From positions 154-64,153 of the forward strand of contig NZ_KB889870.1 in NCBI RefSeq assembly GCF_000372805.1: DNA of 64,000 bases, read 5' to 3'. The DNA comes from Marinobacter gelidimuriae. Lineage in GTDB: Bacteria; Pseudomonadota; Gammaproteobacteria; Pseudomonadales; Oleiphilaceae. Position numbers and translations under genes: made by a program. How positions within the stretch are numbered: the stretch's first letter is position 1; each line of letters starts with the position of its first letter. The notes under the pieces were generated by a model, which ran no database searches, was not told where the DNA came from, and saw only the letters and a program-made list of their open reading frames with translations. Positions 36,974 to 46,982 of this stretch are shown one piece after another.

Positions 36974-38979
36974 TAGCCTGCCTCCTGTTGCTCGCTTTCA
37001 GTCTCTACTTGCACTGCGATCAATTCTGCGCCTTCCGCCACCTGATCACCCTCGGCGTAGAAGATGTCGGTGACTACGCCATCGGCTGGCGCCTTAATGG
37101 CGTGCTCCATTTTCATGGCTTCCATAATTACCAGAGTTTGGCCGCTGACTACTTTATCGCCTACTTTGGCCTGAATCGCCACTACTGCGCCGTTCATGGG
37201 TGCGGCCAAGCTGCCCTCGCTGGCCATTTCTTCAAAGCCGTAAGTTTCACGATAGACCACACACGGGAAAGTCTGCCCTTGATGGAACAGCACCAGCTGA
37301 TCGTTATGCAGGTTGCCGTGCACGCTCAGACGGTGGCCGTTAACCACCGCTTGCAGGTGATCATCGTCGAGCCGGGCAGTCAGGTTGTATAGGCTACCGT
37401 TAACCGTTACCTGATAGCCGTCGTCTTGCTCCAACACCTTCAATTCGTGGATGTCGTCGCCCACTTTGAACTGCAAGGGTTGGGCGTATTCCGAGTTCAT
37501 GCGCCAGCTGTTCTGGCGACCGAACGGCGACCAGGGATCCTGGGCGTTCACTTCACCGGCTTTACGCTGCTCCAGTACGAAGCCAGCGGCCAGTACCAGG
37601 GCTTTTTGAGTGTCTAACCGTGATTTCGGGAACAGCAAATCGTGGTGGTCGTCGATGAACCCGGTCGTTAGCTTGGCCTCGCGGAAGGGCTGGGCGTCGG
37701 CCAGAGCGTGCAAAAAGCGGATGTTGGTTTTCACCCCTGCGATGCGGTAGCTCTCCAGCGCCTGCACCATGCGGTTGATGGCCTGTTCCCGGGTTTCATC
37801 CCACACAATCAGTTTGGCAATCATCGGGTCGTAATGAATGCTGATTTCGTCGCCTTCGGTCACACCGGTGTCTACCCGTACGTGGGCGTTTTCATCGGGC
37901 GTGGTCAAATAGCGCAGGGTGCCAGTGGCGGGCAGAAAGTCCTGGTCCGGGTCTTCGGCGTAAATCCGCGCTTCCAGTGCGTGGCCACGGGTTTTTACGT
38001 CGTCCTGCGCCAGTGGCAGCAGGTCGCCCCAGGCCACTTTCAATTGCCATTCCACCAGATCCTGGCCGGTGACCATTTCGGTGACCGGGTGCTCTACTTG
38101 CAGCCGGGTGTTCATTTCCATAAAGAAGAACGAGCCGTCGACGTCGTAGAGGAATTCAACGGTGCCGGCGCCGACATAGTGGATTGCCTTAGCGGCAGTG
38201 ACCGCGGCTTCGCCCATGGCTTTGCGGGTTTCATCACTCAGACCGGGCGCGGGGGCTTCTTCCAGCACTTTCTGGTGGCGCCGTTGTACCGAGCAGTCGC
38301 GCTCGGCCAGGTACACGCCGTTGCCGTGCTGGTCGCAAAACACCTGGATTTCCACGTGGCGGGGCTGGGTCAGATAGCGCTCGATCAGCATATCCGGGTT
38401 GCCGAACGCGTTTTTGGACTCACGCTGGGCGGCGGCCAGGGCTTCATCAAACTCGCCTATGTGCTCCACTACTCGCATGCCTTTGCCACCGCCGCCGGCG
38501 ACGGCTTTCAGTAGCAGCGGAAAACCGCACTTTTCGGCTTCGGCGCGCAGGGTTGCCAGTGCCTGGTCGGCACCGTGGTAGCCGGGCACCAACGGCACGC
38601 CGGCTTTGCCCATAATCTCCTTGGCGGCGGATTTGGAACCCATGGCGGCGATGGCCGAGGAGGGCGGGCCAATAAATACCAGATTATTAGCCTCGCAGGA
38701 CTCGGCAAAGCCGGTGTTTTCGGACAGAAATCCGTAACCGGGGTGAATGGCCTGGGCGCCGCTTTTCAGCGCGACCTCAATAATGATATCACCGCGTAAA
38801 TAGCTTTCAGAGCTGGCAGCGGGGCCAATACGAAAGGCCTCGTCGGCCATGGCCACGTGGCGGGCGTTGGCGTCGGCATCGGAATAGACAGCCACGCAGC
38901 GGATGCCCATGGCGTGTGCGGTTTCTATGATCCGGCAGGCGATTTCGCCGCGGTTGGCGATCAGTAGTTTTGTAAACAT
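36973..38979 (-). CDS. liuD: Methylcrotonyl-CoA carboxylase, biotin-carrying alpha subunit
   Basis: Carboxylates its biotin with ATP and bicarbonate, then with LiuB turns 3-methylcrotonyl-CoA into 3-methylglutaconyl-CoA. 668 residues: a biotin carboxylase domain from [17 protein letters not shown] to about 450 with the ATP-grasp loop [14 protein letters not shown], a linker, and a biotinyl domain at the end with the biotin lysine in [13 protein letters not shown]. Its start overlaps the liuC stop (TGATG). Confidence 0.95.
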   Translation of the reverse strand: MFTKLLIANRGEIACRIIETAHAMGIRCVAVYSDADANARHVAMADEAFRIGPAASSESYLRGDIIIEVALKSGAQAIHPGYGFLSENTGFAESCEANNLVFIGPPSSAIAAMGSKSAAKEIMGKAGVPLVPGYHGADQALATLRAEAEKCGFPLLLKAVAGGGGKGMRVVEHIGEFDEALAAAQRESKNAFGNPDMLIERYLTQPRHVEIQVFCDQHGNGVYLAERDCSVQRRHQKVLEEAPAPGLSDETRKAMGEAAVTAAKAIHYVGAGTVEFLYDVDGSFFFMEMNTRLQVEHPVTEMVTGQDLVEWQLKVAWGDLLPLAQDDVKTRGHALEARIYAEDPDQDFLPATGTLRYLTTPDENAHVRVDTGVTEGDEISIHYDPMIAKLIVWDETREQAINRMVQALESYRIAGVKTNIRFLHALADAQPFREAKLTTGFIDDHHDLLFPKSRLDTQKALVLAAGFVLEQRKAGEVNAQDPWSPFGRQNSWRMNSEYAQPLQFKVGDDIHELKVLEQDDGYQVTVNGSLYNLTARLDDDHLQAVVNGHRLSVHGNLHNDQLVLFHQGQTFPCVVYRETYGFEEMASEGSLAAPMNGAVVAIQAKVGDKVVSGQTLVIMEAMKMEHAIKAPADGVVTDIFYAEGDQVAEGAELIAVQVETESEQQEAG

Positions 38980-39824
38980 CAGTGTTGGTCCTCCGGAACC
39001 CAGCTGGCGGCACGTTTTTCAAGGAAAGCGGCAAGGCCTTCCTGGCCTTCTTGTCCCACGCGGATATCGGCAATGCGCCGGGCCGTGTCTTCAATCACAT
39101 CTGCACTTAGTGGCTGTTGGCTGACGGCAAAAATGAGCGCTTTGGCGGCGCCCATGGCTTGCGGGCCATTGCCGGCAAGCTGCCGCAGCATCTGGTCGCA
39201 GCGGGTTTGCAGGTCGTCGTTGTCGCTCGCAACAATGTGGACCAGCCCGAACTCGCAGGCCTGCTGGGCATCGAATACTTCCGCCGTCAGAAAATAGCGC
39301 CGCGCCTGGCGTTCGCCGATGGCACGCACCACGTAAGGGCTGATCACCGCTGGAATCAGCCCCAGCTTCACTTCGCTTAAGCAGAACTTGCTTTGTTCGG
39401 TCGCAATCACCATATCGCAGCAGGCTGCCAGGCCCACGGCACCGCCAAAAGCGGCACCCTGAACCAGTCCAATCACTGGCTGTGGCAGGCTGTTCAGCAC
39501 CGACATCAGGCGCGCGAGCTGCCGCGAATCGTTCAGGTTTTCCTGTTGGCTGTTGTCGGCCATGCGCCGCATCCAGCCCAGATCGGCTCCGGCGGAAAAG
39601 TGTTTGCCTTCGGAGCGCAGTACCACCACGTTAGTGCTGCTGTCTTGCCCGATCTGTTCGAACGCGGCAATCAGCTGGCCGATGATCACGTCGTCAAAGG
39701 CGTTGCGTTTTTCGGGGCGGTTTAACACCACCTCGGTCACGCCGGAGCTGCGGGTGTTGATCACAACGGCAGAGTTTGGCGCCAAGTTTGAGACAGAATT
39801 TGGGACAGAATTTGGTTCGGTCAT
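38979..39824 (-). CDS. liuC: Methylglutaconyl-CoA hydratase
   Basis: Crotonase-fold hydratase that makes HMG-CoA from 3-methylglutaconyl-CoA. Typical motifs are VVLNRPEKRNAFDD, HFSAGADLGWMRRMA, GAAFGGAVGLAACCDMVIAT and LSEVKLGLIPAVISPYV. The start is placed at ATG 39824, which has GGGGGG at a good distance; the upstream ATG 39830 lies too close to it. The first 16 or so residues (TEPNSVPNSVSNLAPNSA) come from a 12-base tandem repeat and are probably disordered. Confidence 0.92.
   Translation of the reverse strand: MTEPNSVPNSVSNLAPNSAVVINTRSSGVTEVVLNRPEKRNAFDDVIIGQLIAAFEQIGQDSSTNVVVLRSEGKHFSAGADLGWMRRMADNSQQENLNDSRQLARLMSVLNSLPQPVIGLVQGAAFGGAVGLAACCDMVIATEQSKFCLSEVKLGLIPAVISPYVVRAIGERQARRYFLTAEVFDAQQACEFGLVHIVASDNDDLQTRCDQMLRQLAGNGPQAMGAAKALIFAVSQQPLSADVIEDTARRIADIRVGQEGQEGLAAFLEKRAASWVPEDQH
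39792..39815 (-). repeat. 12-base tandem repeat in the liuC N-terminus
   Basis: Two exact tandem copies of GACAGAATTTGG (plus strand), with a degenerate third copy next to them, encode the Pro-Asn-Ser-Val repeats. The number of copies may vary between strains without breaking the frame. Confidence 0.6.
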
Positions 39825-39837
39825 GGTCATCCCCCCG

Positions 39838-41445
39838 TTACATGCGGAACACGCCGAAGCGTGTTGGCTGGGCGGGGCGGTTGAGTGTGGCCGACAGGCT
39901 AAGAGCCACTACTTCGCGGGTTTGGGCTGGGTCTATCACGCCGTCGTCCCACAGGCGGGCACTGGCGAAGTAGGGGTGGCCCTGGTGTTCGTAGGTGTCA
40001 ATAATGGGTTGTTTGAAGGCGGCTTCGTCGTCCCGGCTCCAGGTTTCGCCATCGCGTTCCATGCCGTCGCGGCGAACCTGTGCCAGCACACCGGCAGCCT
40101 GTTCGCCACCCATTACGGAAATGCGGGCGTTAGGCCACATCCACAGGAAATCAGGGCTGTAGGCGCGGCCGCACATGCCGTAGTTGCCGGCGCCGAAGCT
40201 GCCGCCGATCAGTACGGTAATTTTTGGCACGTTGGCGCAGGCGACGGCCATCACCATTTTGGCGCCGTGTTTGGCAATGCCTTCGGCTTCGTGCTTCTGG
40301 CCCACCATAAAGCCGGTCACATTTTGCAGGAACAGCAGCGGAATATTGCGCTGGCAGCAAAGCTCTATGAAGTGCGCGCCTTTTTGGGCGGATTCGCTGA
40401 ACAGTATGCCGTTGTTGGCAATAATGCCTACGGGATAGCCGTGCACATGGGCAAAGCCGGTGACCAGAGTCTGACCGTAATAGCGTTTGAATTCGTCGAA
40501 TTCCGAGCCGTCGACAACGCGGGCGATAACGTCGCGCACGTCAAACTGTTTGCGCAGGTCGGTGCCGACAATGCCGTAAATTTCGCTAGCGTCGAACAGG
40601 GGCGCTTTGGGTTTGCGAATTTGCACGTCTGCGGGTTTACGGCGGTTCAGGTTAGACACGCAGCGGCGCGCGATGTCTAAAGCGTGGGCGTCGTTTTCGG
40701 CGTAATGGTCGGCCACACCGGACACTTTGCAGTGTACGTCGGCACCGCCCAGATCTTCGGCGCTGACCACTTCACCGGTGGCGGCTTTGACCAGAGGTGG
40801 GCCGGCCAGAAAGATGGTTCCCTGGTTGCGCACGATGATGGATTCGTCGGCCATGGCCGGTACGTAGGCGCCGCCGGCGGTGCACAGGCCCATCACCACG
40901 GCAATCTGGGGGATGTCTTCGGCGGACATGCGGGCCTGGTTGTAGAAGATGCGCCCGAAGTGATCACGATCGGGGAACACTTCATCCTGGCGCGGCAGGT
41001 AGGCGCCGCCGGAGTCTACCAGGTAGATGCAGGGCAGGCGGTTGGCGAGGGCGATTTCCTGGGCCCGCAGGTGTTTCTTAACGGTCAGCGGGTAGTAGGT
41101 GCCGCCTTTTACGGTGGCGTCGTTCGCGATGATCATGCATTCGGTGCCGTTAACGCGGCCGACACCGGCGATCAGACCGGCGGCGGGTATGTCGTCTTCA
41201 TAGACGTCATAGGCGGCGAGCTGGCCGATTTCGAGGAACGGCGAGCCGTCGTCCAGCAAGCGGTTAATGCGTTCCCGGGGCAGCAGTTTGCCACGGGCGA
41301 TGTGGCGTTCCTGGTAGCTGGGGCCGCCGCCTTGCTGGATGGTGGCCACTTTGTCCCGCAGGTCGGCTACGGCGTCGGCCATGGATTGGTGTTTGGCCTG
41401 AAATTCTTCAGATCTGGAGTTGATTTTGCTTTGGAGTATTGTCAT
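39838..41445 (-). CDS. liuB: Methylcrotonyl-CoA carboxylase, carboxyltransferase beta subunit
   Basis: Moves the carboxyl group from biotin to 3-methylcrotonyl-CoA. 535 residues with the crotonase-like N and C halves of acyl-CoA carboxyltransferases. [53 protein letters not shown], and [21 protein letters not shown] are characteristic of the MCC beta chain. It begins with [15 protein letters not shown] and AAGGCT upstream. A structured repeat separates it from liuA. Confidence 0.95.
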   Translation of the reverse strand: MTILQSKINSRSEEFQAKHQSMADAVADLRDKVATIQQGGGPSYQERHIARGKLLPRERINRLLDDGSPFLEIGQLAAYDVYEDDIPAAGLIAGVGRVNGTECMIIANDATVKGGTYYPLTVKKHLRAQEIALANRLPCIYLVDSGGAYLPRQDEVFPDRDHFGRIFYNQARMSAEDIPQIAVVMGLCTAGGAYVPAMADESIIVRNQGTIFLAGPPLVKAATGEVVSAEDLGGADVHCKVSGVADHYAENDAHALDIARRCVSNLNRRKPADVQIRKPKAPLFDASEIYGIVGTDLRKQFDVRDVIARVVDGSEFDEFKRYYGQTLVTGFAHVHGYPVGIIANNGILFSESAQKGAHFIELCCQRNIPLLFLQNVTGFMVGQKHEAEGIAKHGAKMVMAVACANVPKITVLIGGSFGAGNYGMCGRAYSPDFLWMWPNARISVMGGEQAAGVLAQVRRDGMERDGETWSRDDEAAFKQPIIDTYEHQGHPYFASARLWDDGVIDPAQTREVVALSLSATLNRPAQPTRFGVFRM

Positions 41446-41480
41446 AGCCTTGGTTCCCGTGCATCGGGTTTCGGTGCATC

Positions 41481-41590
41481 GGGTCTGGGGCGTTTGGCGT
41501 TCCGGGAAACGCTACGAGCACATCCATGTGCGCTTCGCTGTGGCCATCCATGGCCACAGAAATTCCCGGAACGCCAAACACCCCAGACCC
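41481..41590 (-). repeat. Cloverleaf-like repeat between liuA and liuB
   Basis: A 110-base structure. Outer arms of 28 bases (41481-41508 and 41563-41590) pair with one G/T mismatch. Inside are two more hairpins: GCACAT/ATGTGC (41518-41531) and CTGTGGCCAT/ATGGCCACAG (41538-41559), both with a CC loop. Together they can fold as a three-way junction. It looks like a dispersed intergenic repeat of the REP/BIME or non-autonomous element kind. On the liu mRNA it may be a processing or stability element. Confidence 0.75.
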
Positions 41591-41624
41591 TCGTTGTAGA
41601 TTGGTTGCTGAATTCCCCGGTGTT

Positions 41625-42791
41625 TCACTTGTTCAGAAACAGCTCTCGTCCAATCAACATGCGGCGGATTTCCGAGGTGCCGGCACCGATTTCATACAGC
41701 TTGGCGTCGCGCAGCAGGCGGCCGGTGGGGTAGTCGTTGATGTAGCCGTTGCCGCCCAGCAGCTGGATTGCGTCCAGGGCCAGTTTTGTGGCCATTTCGG
41801 CGGAGTAGAGGATTGCACCGGCGGCGTCTTTGCGGGTGGTTTCACCGCGGTCGGCAGATTGGGCAACCATGTAGACATAGGATTTGGCGGTGTTCATGTA
41901 GGTGTACATGTCGGCCACTTTGCCTTGTACCAGTTCGAATTCGCCGATGGCCTGGCCGAACTGTTTGCGTTCGCGGATGTAGGGCACAACCACGTCCATA
42001 GCAGCTTGCATAATGCCCAGCGGGCCACCTGCAAGTACCAGGCGTTCGTAGTCGAGGCCGCTCATCAGCACCCGGGCACCGCCACCGAGTTGGCCGAGGA
42101 TGTTTTCTTTGGGTACTTTGCAATCTTGAAACACCAGTTCGCAGGTGTTGGAGCCGCGCATGCCCAGTTTGTCGAGTTTCTGGTGGCGGCTGAAGCCAGG
42201 TGCGTCGCGTTCTACGATGAAGGCGGTGATGCCTTTGGAACCGGCTTTCACGTCAGTTTTGGCGTATATCACGTAAACGTGAGCGTCCGGGCCGTTGGTG
42301 ATCCACATTTTGTTGCCGTTCAGCACGTAGTGGTCACCGGCGTCTTTGGCGCTCAGTTTCATGGAGATGACGTCGGAACCGGCGTTGGGTTCAGACATCG
42401 CCAAAGCGCCTATGTGTTCGCCGCTGAGCAGCTTGGGCAGATAGTGCTGTTTCTGCTCTTCGGTGCCGTTGTTGTGAACCTGGTTCACACACAAGTTAGA
42501 GTGGGCACCATAGGACAAACCTACCGATGCGGAGGCGCGGCTGATTTCTTCCATCGCAATTACGTGGGCCAGGTAGCCCATGCCGGAACCGCCGTAGGCT
42601 TCGTCGACGGTGATGCCGAGCAGGCCCATGTCGCCAAACTTTTTCCACAAATCCATGGGGAATTCGTTGGACTGGTCAATGTCTGCCGCACGCGGTGCAA
42701 TTTCGCGGGTGGCGAAACCGTTGATTTGTTCGCGCAGCATGTCCAGGGTTTCGCCAAGGCCGAAGTTCAGTTCCGAGTATTGCGATTTCAT
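41625..42791 (-). CDS. liuA: Isovaleryl-CoA dehydrogenase
   Basis: First committed acyl-CoA step of leucine breakdown: isovaleryl-CoA to 3-methylcrotonyl-CoA, FAD-dependent. 388 residues with [37 protein letters not shown] and [16 protein letters not shown], which is the usual order in isovaleryl-CoA dehydrogenases. The catalytic Glu of this enzyme is expected in the middle ([18 protein letters not shown]), not near the C-terminus; that Glu is present. Start at ATG 42791 with AAGGTGA upstream; a GTG at 42800 is also open. Confidence 0.95.
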   Translation of the reverse strand: MKSQYSELNFGLGETLDMLREQINGFATREIAPRAADIDQSNEFPMDLWKKFGDMGLLGITVDEAYGGSGMGYLAHVIAMEEISRASASVGLSYGAHSNLCVNQVHNNGTEEQKQHYLPKLLSGEHIGALAMSEPNAGSDVISMKLSAKDAGDHYVLNGNKMWITNGPDAHVYVIYAKTDVKAGSKGITAFIVERDAPGFSRHQKLDKLGMRGSNTCELVFQDCKVPKENILGQLGGGARVLMSGLDYERLVLAGGPLGIMQAAMDVVVPYIRERKQFGQAIGEFELVQGKVADMYTYMNTAKSYVYMVAQSADRGETTRKDAAGAILYSAEMATKLALDAIQLLGGNGYINDYPTGRLLRDAKLYEIGAGTSEIRRMLIGRELFLNK

Positions 42792-42815
42792 GATGGTCAC
42801 CTTGTTGTTGGGGCG

Positions 42816-43229
42816 TCAGCGCTGTGTTGCCGTCTGTTTTTTAATTTGCAGTTCGCTTAATGCTTCGAGGCAGCGGGCCTCGGCGTTTTCCATTTCCATC
42901 TCAACGATCGCGATGTCTTCTTTCTGCTGCGCCAGCGCCTCACGGCGGCGTTTGATGGTTTGCAGCATCAGCAACAGCTGTTTTTCATTACCACTGGTGG
43001 TTTCATCCCACAGGTCAAACAACTCTTTGGTCTCGGCCAGCGACAGCCCCATGCGCTTACCGCGCAGGATCAGCTTCAGGCGCACCCGGTCTTTGGAGCT
43101 AAAGATGCGGGTCTGGCCCCTACGGCTGGGCTTTAGCAAGCCCTGATCTTCGTAAAAGCGAACGCTACGGGTTGTTACATCGAACTCCTGAGCCAGTTCG
43201 CTGATGCTGTAGGTTTTCTTTTGGACCAT
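42816..43229 (-). CDS. liuR: MerR-family regulator LiuR
   Basis: Transcription regulator of branched-chain acid breakdown. 137 residues: an N-terminal MerR winged helix (YSISELAQEFDVTTRSVRFYEDQGLLKPSRRG), then a long helix (RRREALAQQKEDIAIVEMEME) for dimerisation. No metal-binding cysteines, which fits LiuR rather than metal sensors. First gene of the liu operon, with AAGGAAA upstream, and divergent from the isoleucine-type operon; it likely controls both through the palindrome between them. Confidence 0.92.
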   Translation of the reverse strand: MVQKKTYSISELAQEFDVTTRSVRFYEDQGLLKPSRRGQTRIFSSKDRVRLKLILRGKRMGLSLAETKELFDLWDETTSGNEKQLLLMLQTIKRRREALAQQKEDIAIVEMEMENAEARCLEALSELQIKKQTATQR

Positions 43230-43262
43230 TGAGTATTTCCTTTTTTTGTCAGGTTAGTTAAA

Positions 43263-43280
43263 GTTTACGTAAACGTAAAG
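43263..43280 (+). promoter_or_regulatory. Candidate LiuR operator between liuR and the dehydrogenase operon
   Basis: GTTTAC-GTAAAC-GTAAAG contains the TTTAC-N6-GTAAA core (43264-43279) also found at 24958-24977, and a perfect 12-bp palindrome GTTTACGTAAAC. It lies 34 bases before liuR and 41 bases before the dehydrogenase start, so one site could serve both promoters. Confidence 0.7.
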
Positions 43281-43320
43281 CATTTGATTGTATTGTTATC
43301 CACAGCAACGGGAGTATCCG

Positions 43321-44082
43321 ATGGAATTTCAGAACGTAGCGGCTATTGTAACAGGTGGTGCATCTGGCCTTGGCGAAGGTGCAGCGCGGGCGCTGGCGGC
43401 AGCCGGCTGTAAAATAGCGATCTTCGATTTACAGAAAGAACGCGGTGAAGCCGTTGCAAAAGAGTTGGGCGGAATCTTTGTTGAGTGCGACGTCAGTTCC
43501 GCCGCAAGTGCTGAAGCGGCATTTGCTAAAGCCCGTGAGGCCCATGGGCTTTGCGGCGTTGCTGTAAACTGTGCAGGCGTCGCCACCGCAGGCAAAATTC
43601 TGGGGCGCGAGGGTGTGCTGCCACTGGAAAATTTCAGTAAGGTGGTGCAAGTCAATCTGATCGGAACCTTTAACATATTGCGATTGGCCGCTGCGGATAT
43701 GGCCCAGCGTGAACCCAATGCCGACGGTGAACGGGGCGTTATTATCAATACCGCGTCTATTGCCGCTTATGAAGGCCAGGTTGGCCAGACAGCGTATAGT
43801 GCGTCTAAGGGCGGCGTTGTTGCCCTAACGCTGCAGGCCGCCCGTGAGCTGGCGCGTGAGGGTATTCGGGTGAACACCATTGCCCCTGGGCTGTTTATGA
43901 CGCCGATGATTGCCGGCATGCCCCAGGAAGTACAAGACAGCCTGGCGGCAACCTTGGTGTTTCCCAAGCGCCTGGGTAAGCCGGAAGAGTTCGGCATGAT
44001 GGTGGACCAGATGGTGCGGAACCCGGTGTTAAACGGTGAAGTCATCCGTCTTGATAGCGCTTTGCGTATGGCCCCGCGATAA
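43321..44082 (+). CDS. 3-Hydroxyacyl-CoA dehydrogenase, SDR type (HSD17B10-like)
   Basis: Short-chain dehydrogenase of 253 residues, close in type to 3-hydroxy-2-methylbutyryl-CoA dehydrogenase of isoleucine breakdown. VTGGASGLGEGAARAL binds NAD, NCAGVATAGKILGREG and NTASIAAYEGQVGQTAYSASKGG hold the Ser-Tyr-Lys site, and APGLFMTPMIAGMP follows. The start at 43321 has GGGAG upstream; an earlier in-frame ATG is not used. First gene of the operon opposite liuR. Confidence 0.9.
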   Translation: MEFQNVAAIVTGGASGLGEGAARALAAAGCKIAIFDLQKERGEAVAKELGGIFVECDVSSAASAEAAFAKAREAHGLCGVAVNCAGVATAGKILGREGVLPLENFSKVVQVNLIGTFNILRLAAADMAQREPNADGERGVIINTASIAAYEGQVGQTAYSASKGGVVALTLQAARELAREGIRVNTIAPGLFMTPMIAGMPQEVQDSLAATLVFPKRLGKPEEFGMMVDQMVRNPVLNGEVIRLDSALRMAPR

Positions 44083-44119
44083 GCGGTCTTTCAGCAATTC
44101 GTCATAAGCAGGAGTCTGT

Positions 44120-45271
44120 ATGACTGCGACTGTCGATCAAGAAGAGTTAGCGTTGTTCCGTGAGTCGGTAATCAAGGCACTGGAAAAAGAAATCAAACCC
44201 CACTACGAGCAGTGGGAAAAAGACGGCATTGCCCCACGCAAGCTTTGGAACACCCTGGGCGACGCCGGCATGCTGTGCGTAGACGTGCCCGAGGACTGTG
44301 GCGGCTGCGACGCGCCGTTTCAGTATTCGGTGGTGGTGGGCGAGGAATTGGCGCGGATGGGCTTTGGTGCGCTGTCCACCAATGTGATGGTGCACTCCGA
44401 CATTGTCGCGCCTTACCTGAGCCACTTGGGCAACGACGGGCAAAAACAGCAGTGGCTACCAAAAATGGTTTCCGGTGAAGCCGTGGGCGCCATCGCCATG
44501 ACCGAACCCGGCGCCGGCAGTGATTTGCAGGCCATGCGCACCCGTGCCGTAAAAGAGAGCGACGACTACATTCTGAACGGCTCCAAAACGTTCATTACCA
44601 ATGGCCAGCACGCCGATATGGTGATCGTGGCCGCCAAAACCGATCCTTCCGCCGGTGCCAAGGGCGTCAGCCTGTTTTTGGTGGACGCCAAGCTGGAAGG
44701 TTATGGCGTTGGTCGCAATCTGGACAAGATTGGCCAGCATGCCGGTGACACCTCCGAATTGTTCTTTGCGGATATGCGGGTGCCGGCGTCGGCGTTATTG
44801 GGCGAGGCCGGTAAAGGCTTTACCTACTTGATGCAGGAGCTACCCCGTGAACGCCTGGTAATTGGCGCGCTGGGCGTTGCGGCTGCCCGTGGAGCCCTCG
44901 ACCTGACCGTTGCTTACTGCCAGGAGCGGGTGCTGTTCGGCCAGAAGTTGGCGCAGCTGCAGAACACCCGTTTCGAAATGGCCCGCATGGAAACCGAATA
45001 CCGCATCAACAAGGCTTTTGTGGATCAGTGCATCAACGAATACGTCGCCGGCACTCTGGATGCTGCGACGGCGTCTATGGCCAAATACAGCGCGACTGAA
45101 ATGCAGTGCCGGGTGACCGATGGCTGCCTGCAATTGTTTGGCGGTTACGGCTATACCAGTGAGTACCCGATTTCACGGGCCTTTGCGGATGCCCGCGTGC
45201 AGCGCATTTACGGCGGTACGTCGGAAATTATGAAGGAAATTATTGCACGCTCAATTTTCGGGCGCGCCTGA
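44120..45271 (+). CDS. Acyl-CoA dehydrogenase (probable 2-methylbutyryl-CoA step)
   Basis: FAD-dependent acyl-CoA dehydrogenase, 383 residues: AIAMTEPGAGSDLQAMRT, SKTFITNGQHADMVIVAAKT, and near the end RIYGGTSEIMKEIIARS, where the catalytic Glu is expected nearby (GGTSE). Position between the SDR and the thiolase suggests it acts on 2-methylbutyryl-CoA or short branched acyl-CoA, but a general medium-chain role is possible. Confidence 0.88.
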   Translation: MTATVDQEELALFRESVIKALEKEIKPHYEQWEKDGIAPRKLWNTLGDAGMLCVDVPEDCGGCDAPFQYSVVVGEELARMGFGALSTNVMVHSDIVAPYLSHLGNDGQKQQWLPKMVSGEAVGAIAMTEPGAGSDLQAMRTRAVKESDDYILNGSKTFITNGQHADMVIVAAKTDPSAGAKGVSLFLVDAKLEGYGVGRNLDKIGQHAGDTSELFFADMRVPASALLGEAGKGFTYLMQELPRERLVIGALGVAAARGALDLTVAYCQERVLFGQKLAQLQNTRFEMARMETEYRINKAFVDQCINEYVAGTLDAATASMAKYSATEMQCRVTDGCLQLFGGYGYTSEYPISRAFADARVQRIYGGTSEIMKEIIARSIFGRA

Positions 45272-45321
45272 TTAACGATGGCCAATAACAACCAAACCTT
45301 TCAATAAAACGGGGACAAGCA

Positions 45322-46518
45322 ATGATGACTGACACCTCTAATGATAATTTCGTAGTCATAGCCGGCGCCGCCCGCACACCCATGGGCGGCATGATGGGTT
45401 CGCTGAGCAGCGTACCTTCGCCGCAGTTGGGCGCGGTTGCGATAAAAGCCGCCATCGAGCGTTCCGGCCTGAAGCCGGCTGACATTGACGAAGTCATCAT
45501 GGGTTGCGTATTACCGGCCGGCTTGGGCCAGGCACCCGCGCGCCAGGCCTCCCGCGGTGCCGGTATACCAGACAGCTCTGGCTGCACCACCGTCAACAAA
45601 ATGTGCGGATCGGGCATGCAGGCGGTGATGATCGCCCACGACCAGATCAAAGCCGGCACCAACAACATCATGATTGCCGGTGGCATGGAAAACATGAGCC
45701 AGGCACCGTACCTTCTGCCCAAAGCCCGCGGCGGAATGCGCATGGGCCATGGCCAGGTAATGGACAGCATGTTCCTGGACGGCCTGGAAGACGCCTACGA
45801 AGGCAGTCTGATGGGCGTTTTTGCACAAAAGAGCGCGGATGACTACAAAATCACCCGCGAGCAAATGGACAACTTTGCCATTGAATCCCTCAACCGTGCC
45901 AATGCCGCCATCGACAACGGCTGGTTCGCGCCGGAAATCTGTGCGGTTAGCGTCGCTGGTCGCGGTGGCGATTCAGTGGTAGATACAGACGAACAGCCCG
46001 GCAATGCCCGCCCGGACAAAATCCCCACGCTGAAGCCCGCGTTCAAAAAAGACGGCACCGTAACCGCCGCCAACGCCAGCTCCATCAGCGACGGCGCCTC
46101 AGTATTGGTACTGGCTTCTGCAAAAGAAGCCAAAGCTCGTGGTTTGCACCCACAGGCAAAAATCATCGCCCACGCCACCCACGCCCAGCTACCCGCAGAG
46201 TTCACTCTGGCCCCCATCGGCGCCATCGACAAAGTCCTGAAAAAAGCCGGCTGGGGCAAAGACGACGTAGATCTCTACGAAATCAACGAAGCCTTCGCGG
46301 TAGTCTCCCTGCTGGCCATCAACGAACTGGGCCTGGATGCCAATAAAGTGAACGTGTACGGCGGCGCCTGCGCCCTTGGCCACCCAATCGGTTCCTCCGG
46401 CTCCCGCATCCTGGTCACCCTGATCAACGCATTGAAGCAAAAAGGCCTGAAACGTGGCGTTGCGGCACTGTGTATTGGCGGTGGCGAGGCCACGGCGGTC
46501 GCCATTGAATTGGTCTGA
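45322..46518 (+). CDS. Acetyl-CoA C-acyltransferase (thiolase)
   Basis: Cleaves 3-ketoacyl-CoA with CoA; in this operon probably 2-methylacetoacetyl-CoA to propionyl- and acetyl-CoA. 398 residues with all thiolase motifs: the nucleophilic Cys in NKMCGSGMQAVM, YEINEAFAVVSL, ALGHPIGSSGSRIL, and CIGGGEATAVAIEL with the second Cys. Two adjacent ATG codons start the gene. A long hairpin follows it. Confidence 0.93.
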   Translation: MMTDTSNDNFVVIAGAARTPMGGMMGSLSSVPSPQLGAVAIKAAIERSGLKPADIDEVIMGCVLPAGLGQAPARQASRGAGIPDSSGCTTVNKMCGSGMQAVMIAHDQIKAGTNNIMIAGGMENMSQAPYLLPKARGGMRMGHGQVMDSMFLDGLEDAYEGSLMGVFAQKSADDYKITREQMDNFAIESLNRANAAIDNGWFAPEICAVSVAGRGGDSVVDTDEQPGNARPDKIPTLKPAFKKDGTVTAANASSISDGASVLVLASAKEAKARGLHPQAKIIAHATHAQLPAEFTLAPIGAIDKVLKKAGWGKDDVDLYEINEAFAVVSLLAINELGLDANKVNVYGGACALGHPIGSSGSRILVTLINALKQKGLKRGVAALCIGGGEATAVAIELV

Positions 46519-46549
46519 CCTTGGGTTGTTTTTTCCGTATTTTGACAGT

Positions 46550-46657
46550 GGTGGAGGGCAGCGAGGCGGGGGTACCTTTCTTCTGGGAAAAGAACTCGCT
46601 TCGCTCAGACACCTTTTCCCTGACAGAAAGACACCTCCACTCCGCGTACCCGCCACC
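46550..46657. repeat. Long imperfect hairpin between convergent genes
   Basis: Two arms of about 45 bases (46550-46593 and 46614-46657) pair imperfectly. The inner part is best: CTTTCT..GGGAAAAG against CTTTTCCC..AGAAAG, around the loop AACTCGCTTCGCTCAGAC. It lies between the thiolase stop and the ilvM stop and could end both transcripts. It resembles a dispersed repeat and not a simple terminator. Confidence 0.6.
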
Positions 46658-46685
46658 AAATCAACAGGCTACCGAGTGTAAATGC

Positions 46686-46982
46686 TCACGCAACAGAGCG
46701 AGCCTGCTGAGCGCCCAGAACAACCTCACCCACCGTATGCAGCTTCAGCAACTGCGACTGAAGCATAGAAATCGGCCGGCTACCCTCCAGAGTCAGAGCA
46801 ATATCAAAATGCTCCCCGCTGCTCTCAACTGACATACCCGCAATCCGAAAACCCCGAACCCGCACCACGCGGCACAAGCGTTCAAGGCCAGCCGGCTCTG
46901 ACTGCATACGACAATGCAAAACATGCCGGTTGGATATAGTTGTTCCGGATGTCGTTATGCTGGATGTGATGGCCTGGCTCAT
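46686..46982 (-). CDS. ilvM: Acetolactate synthase small subunit (IlvM type)
   Basis: Regulatory subunit of acetolactate synthase II, 98 residues, one ACT-like domain (VLHCRMQSEPAGLERLCRVVRVRGFRIAGMSVE). It is short like IlvM and lacks the second half of IlvH/IlvN. Its start overlaps the ilvG stop by four bases, so the two subunits are made together. Confidence 0.88.
   Translation of the reverse strand: MSQAITSSITTSGTTISNRHVLHCRMQSEPAGLERLCRVVRVRGFRIAGMSVESSGEHFDIALTLEGSRPISMLQSQLLKLHTVGEVVLGAQQARSVA

Noticed and set aside
41526..42860. 444-codon ORF on the plus strand
   Set aside because: Antisense of isovaleryl-CoA dehydrogenase; high-G+C third positions keep it open.
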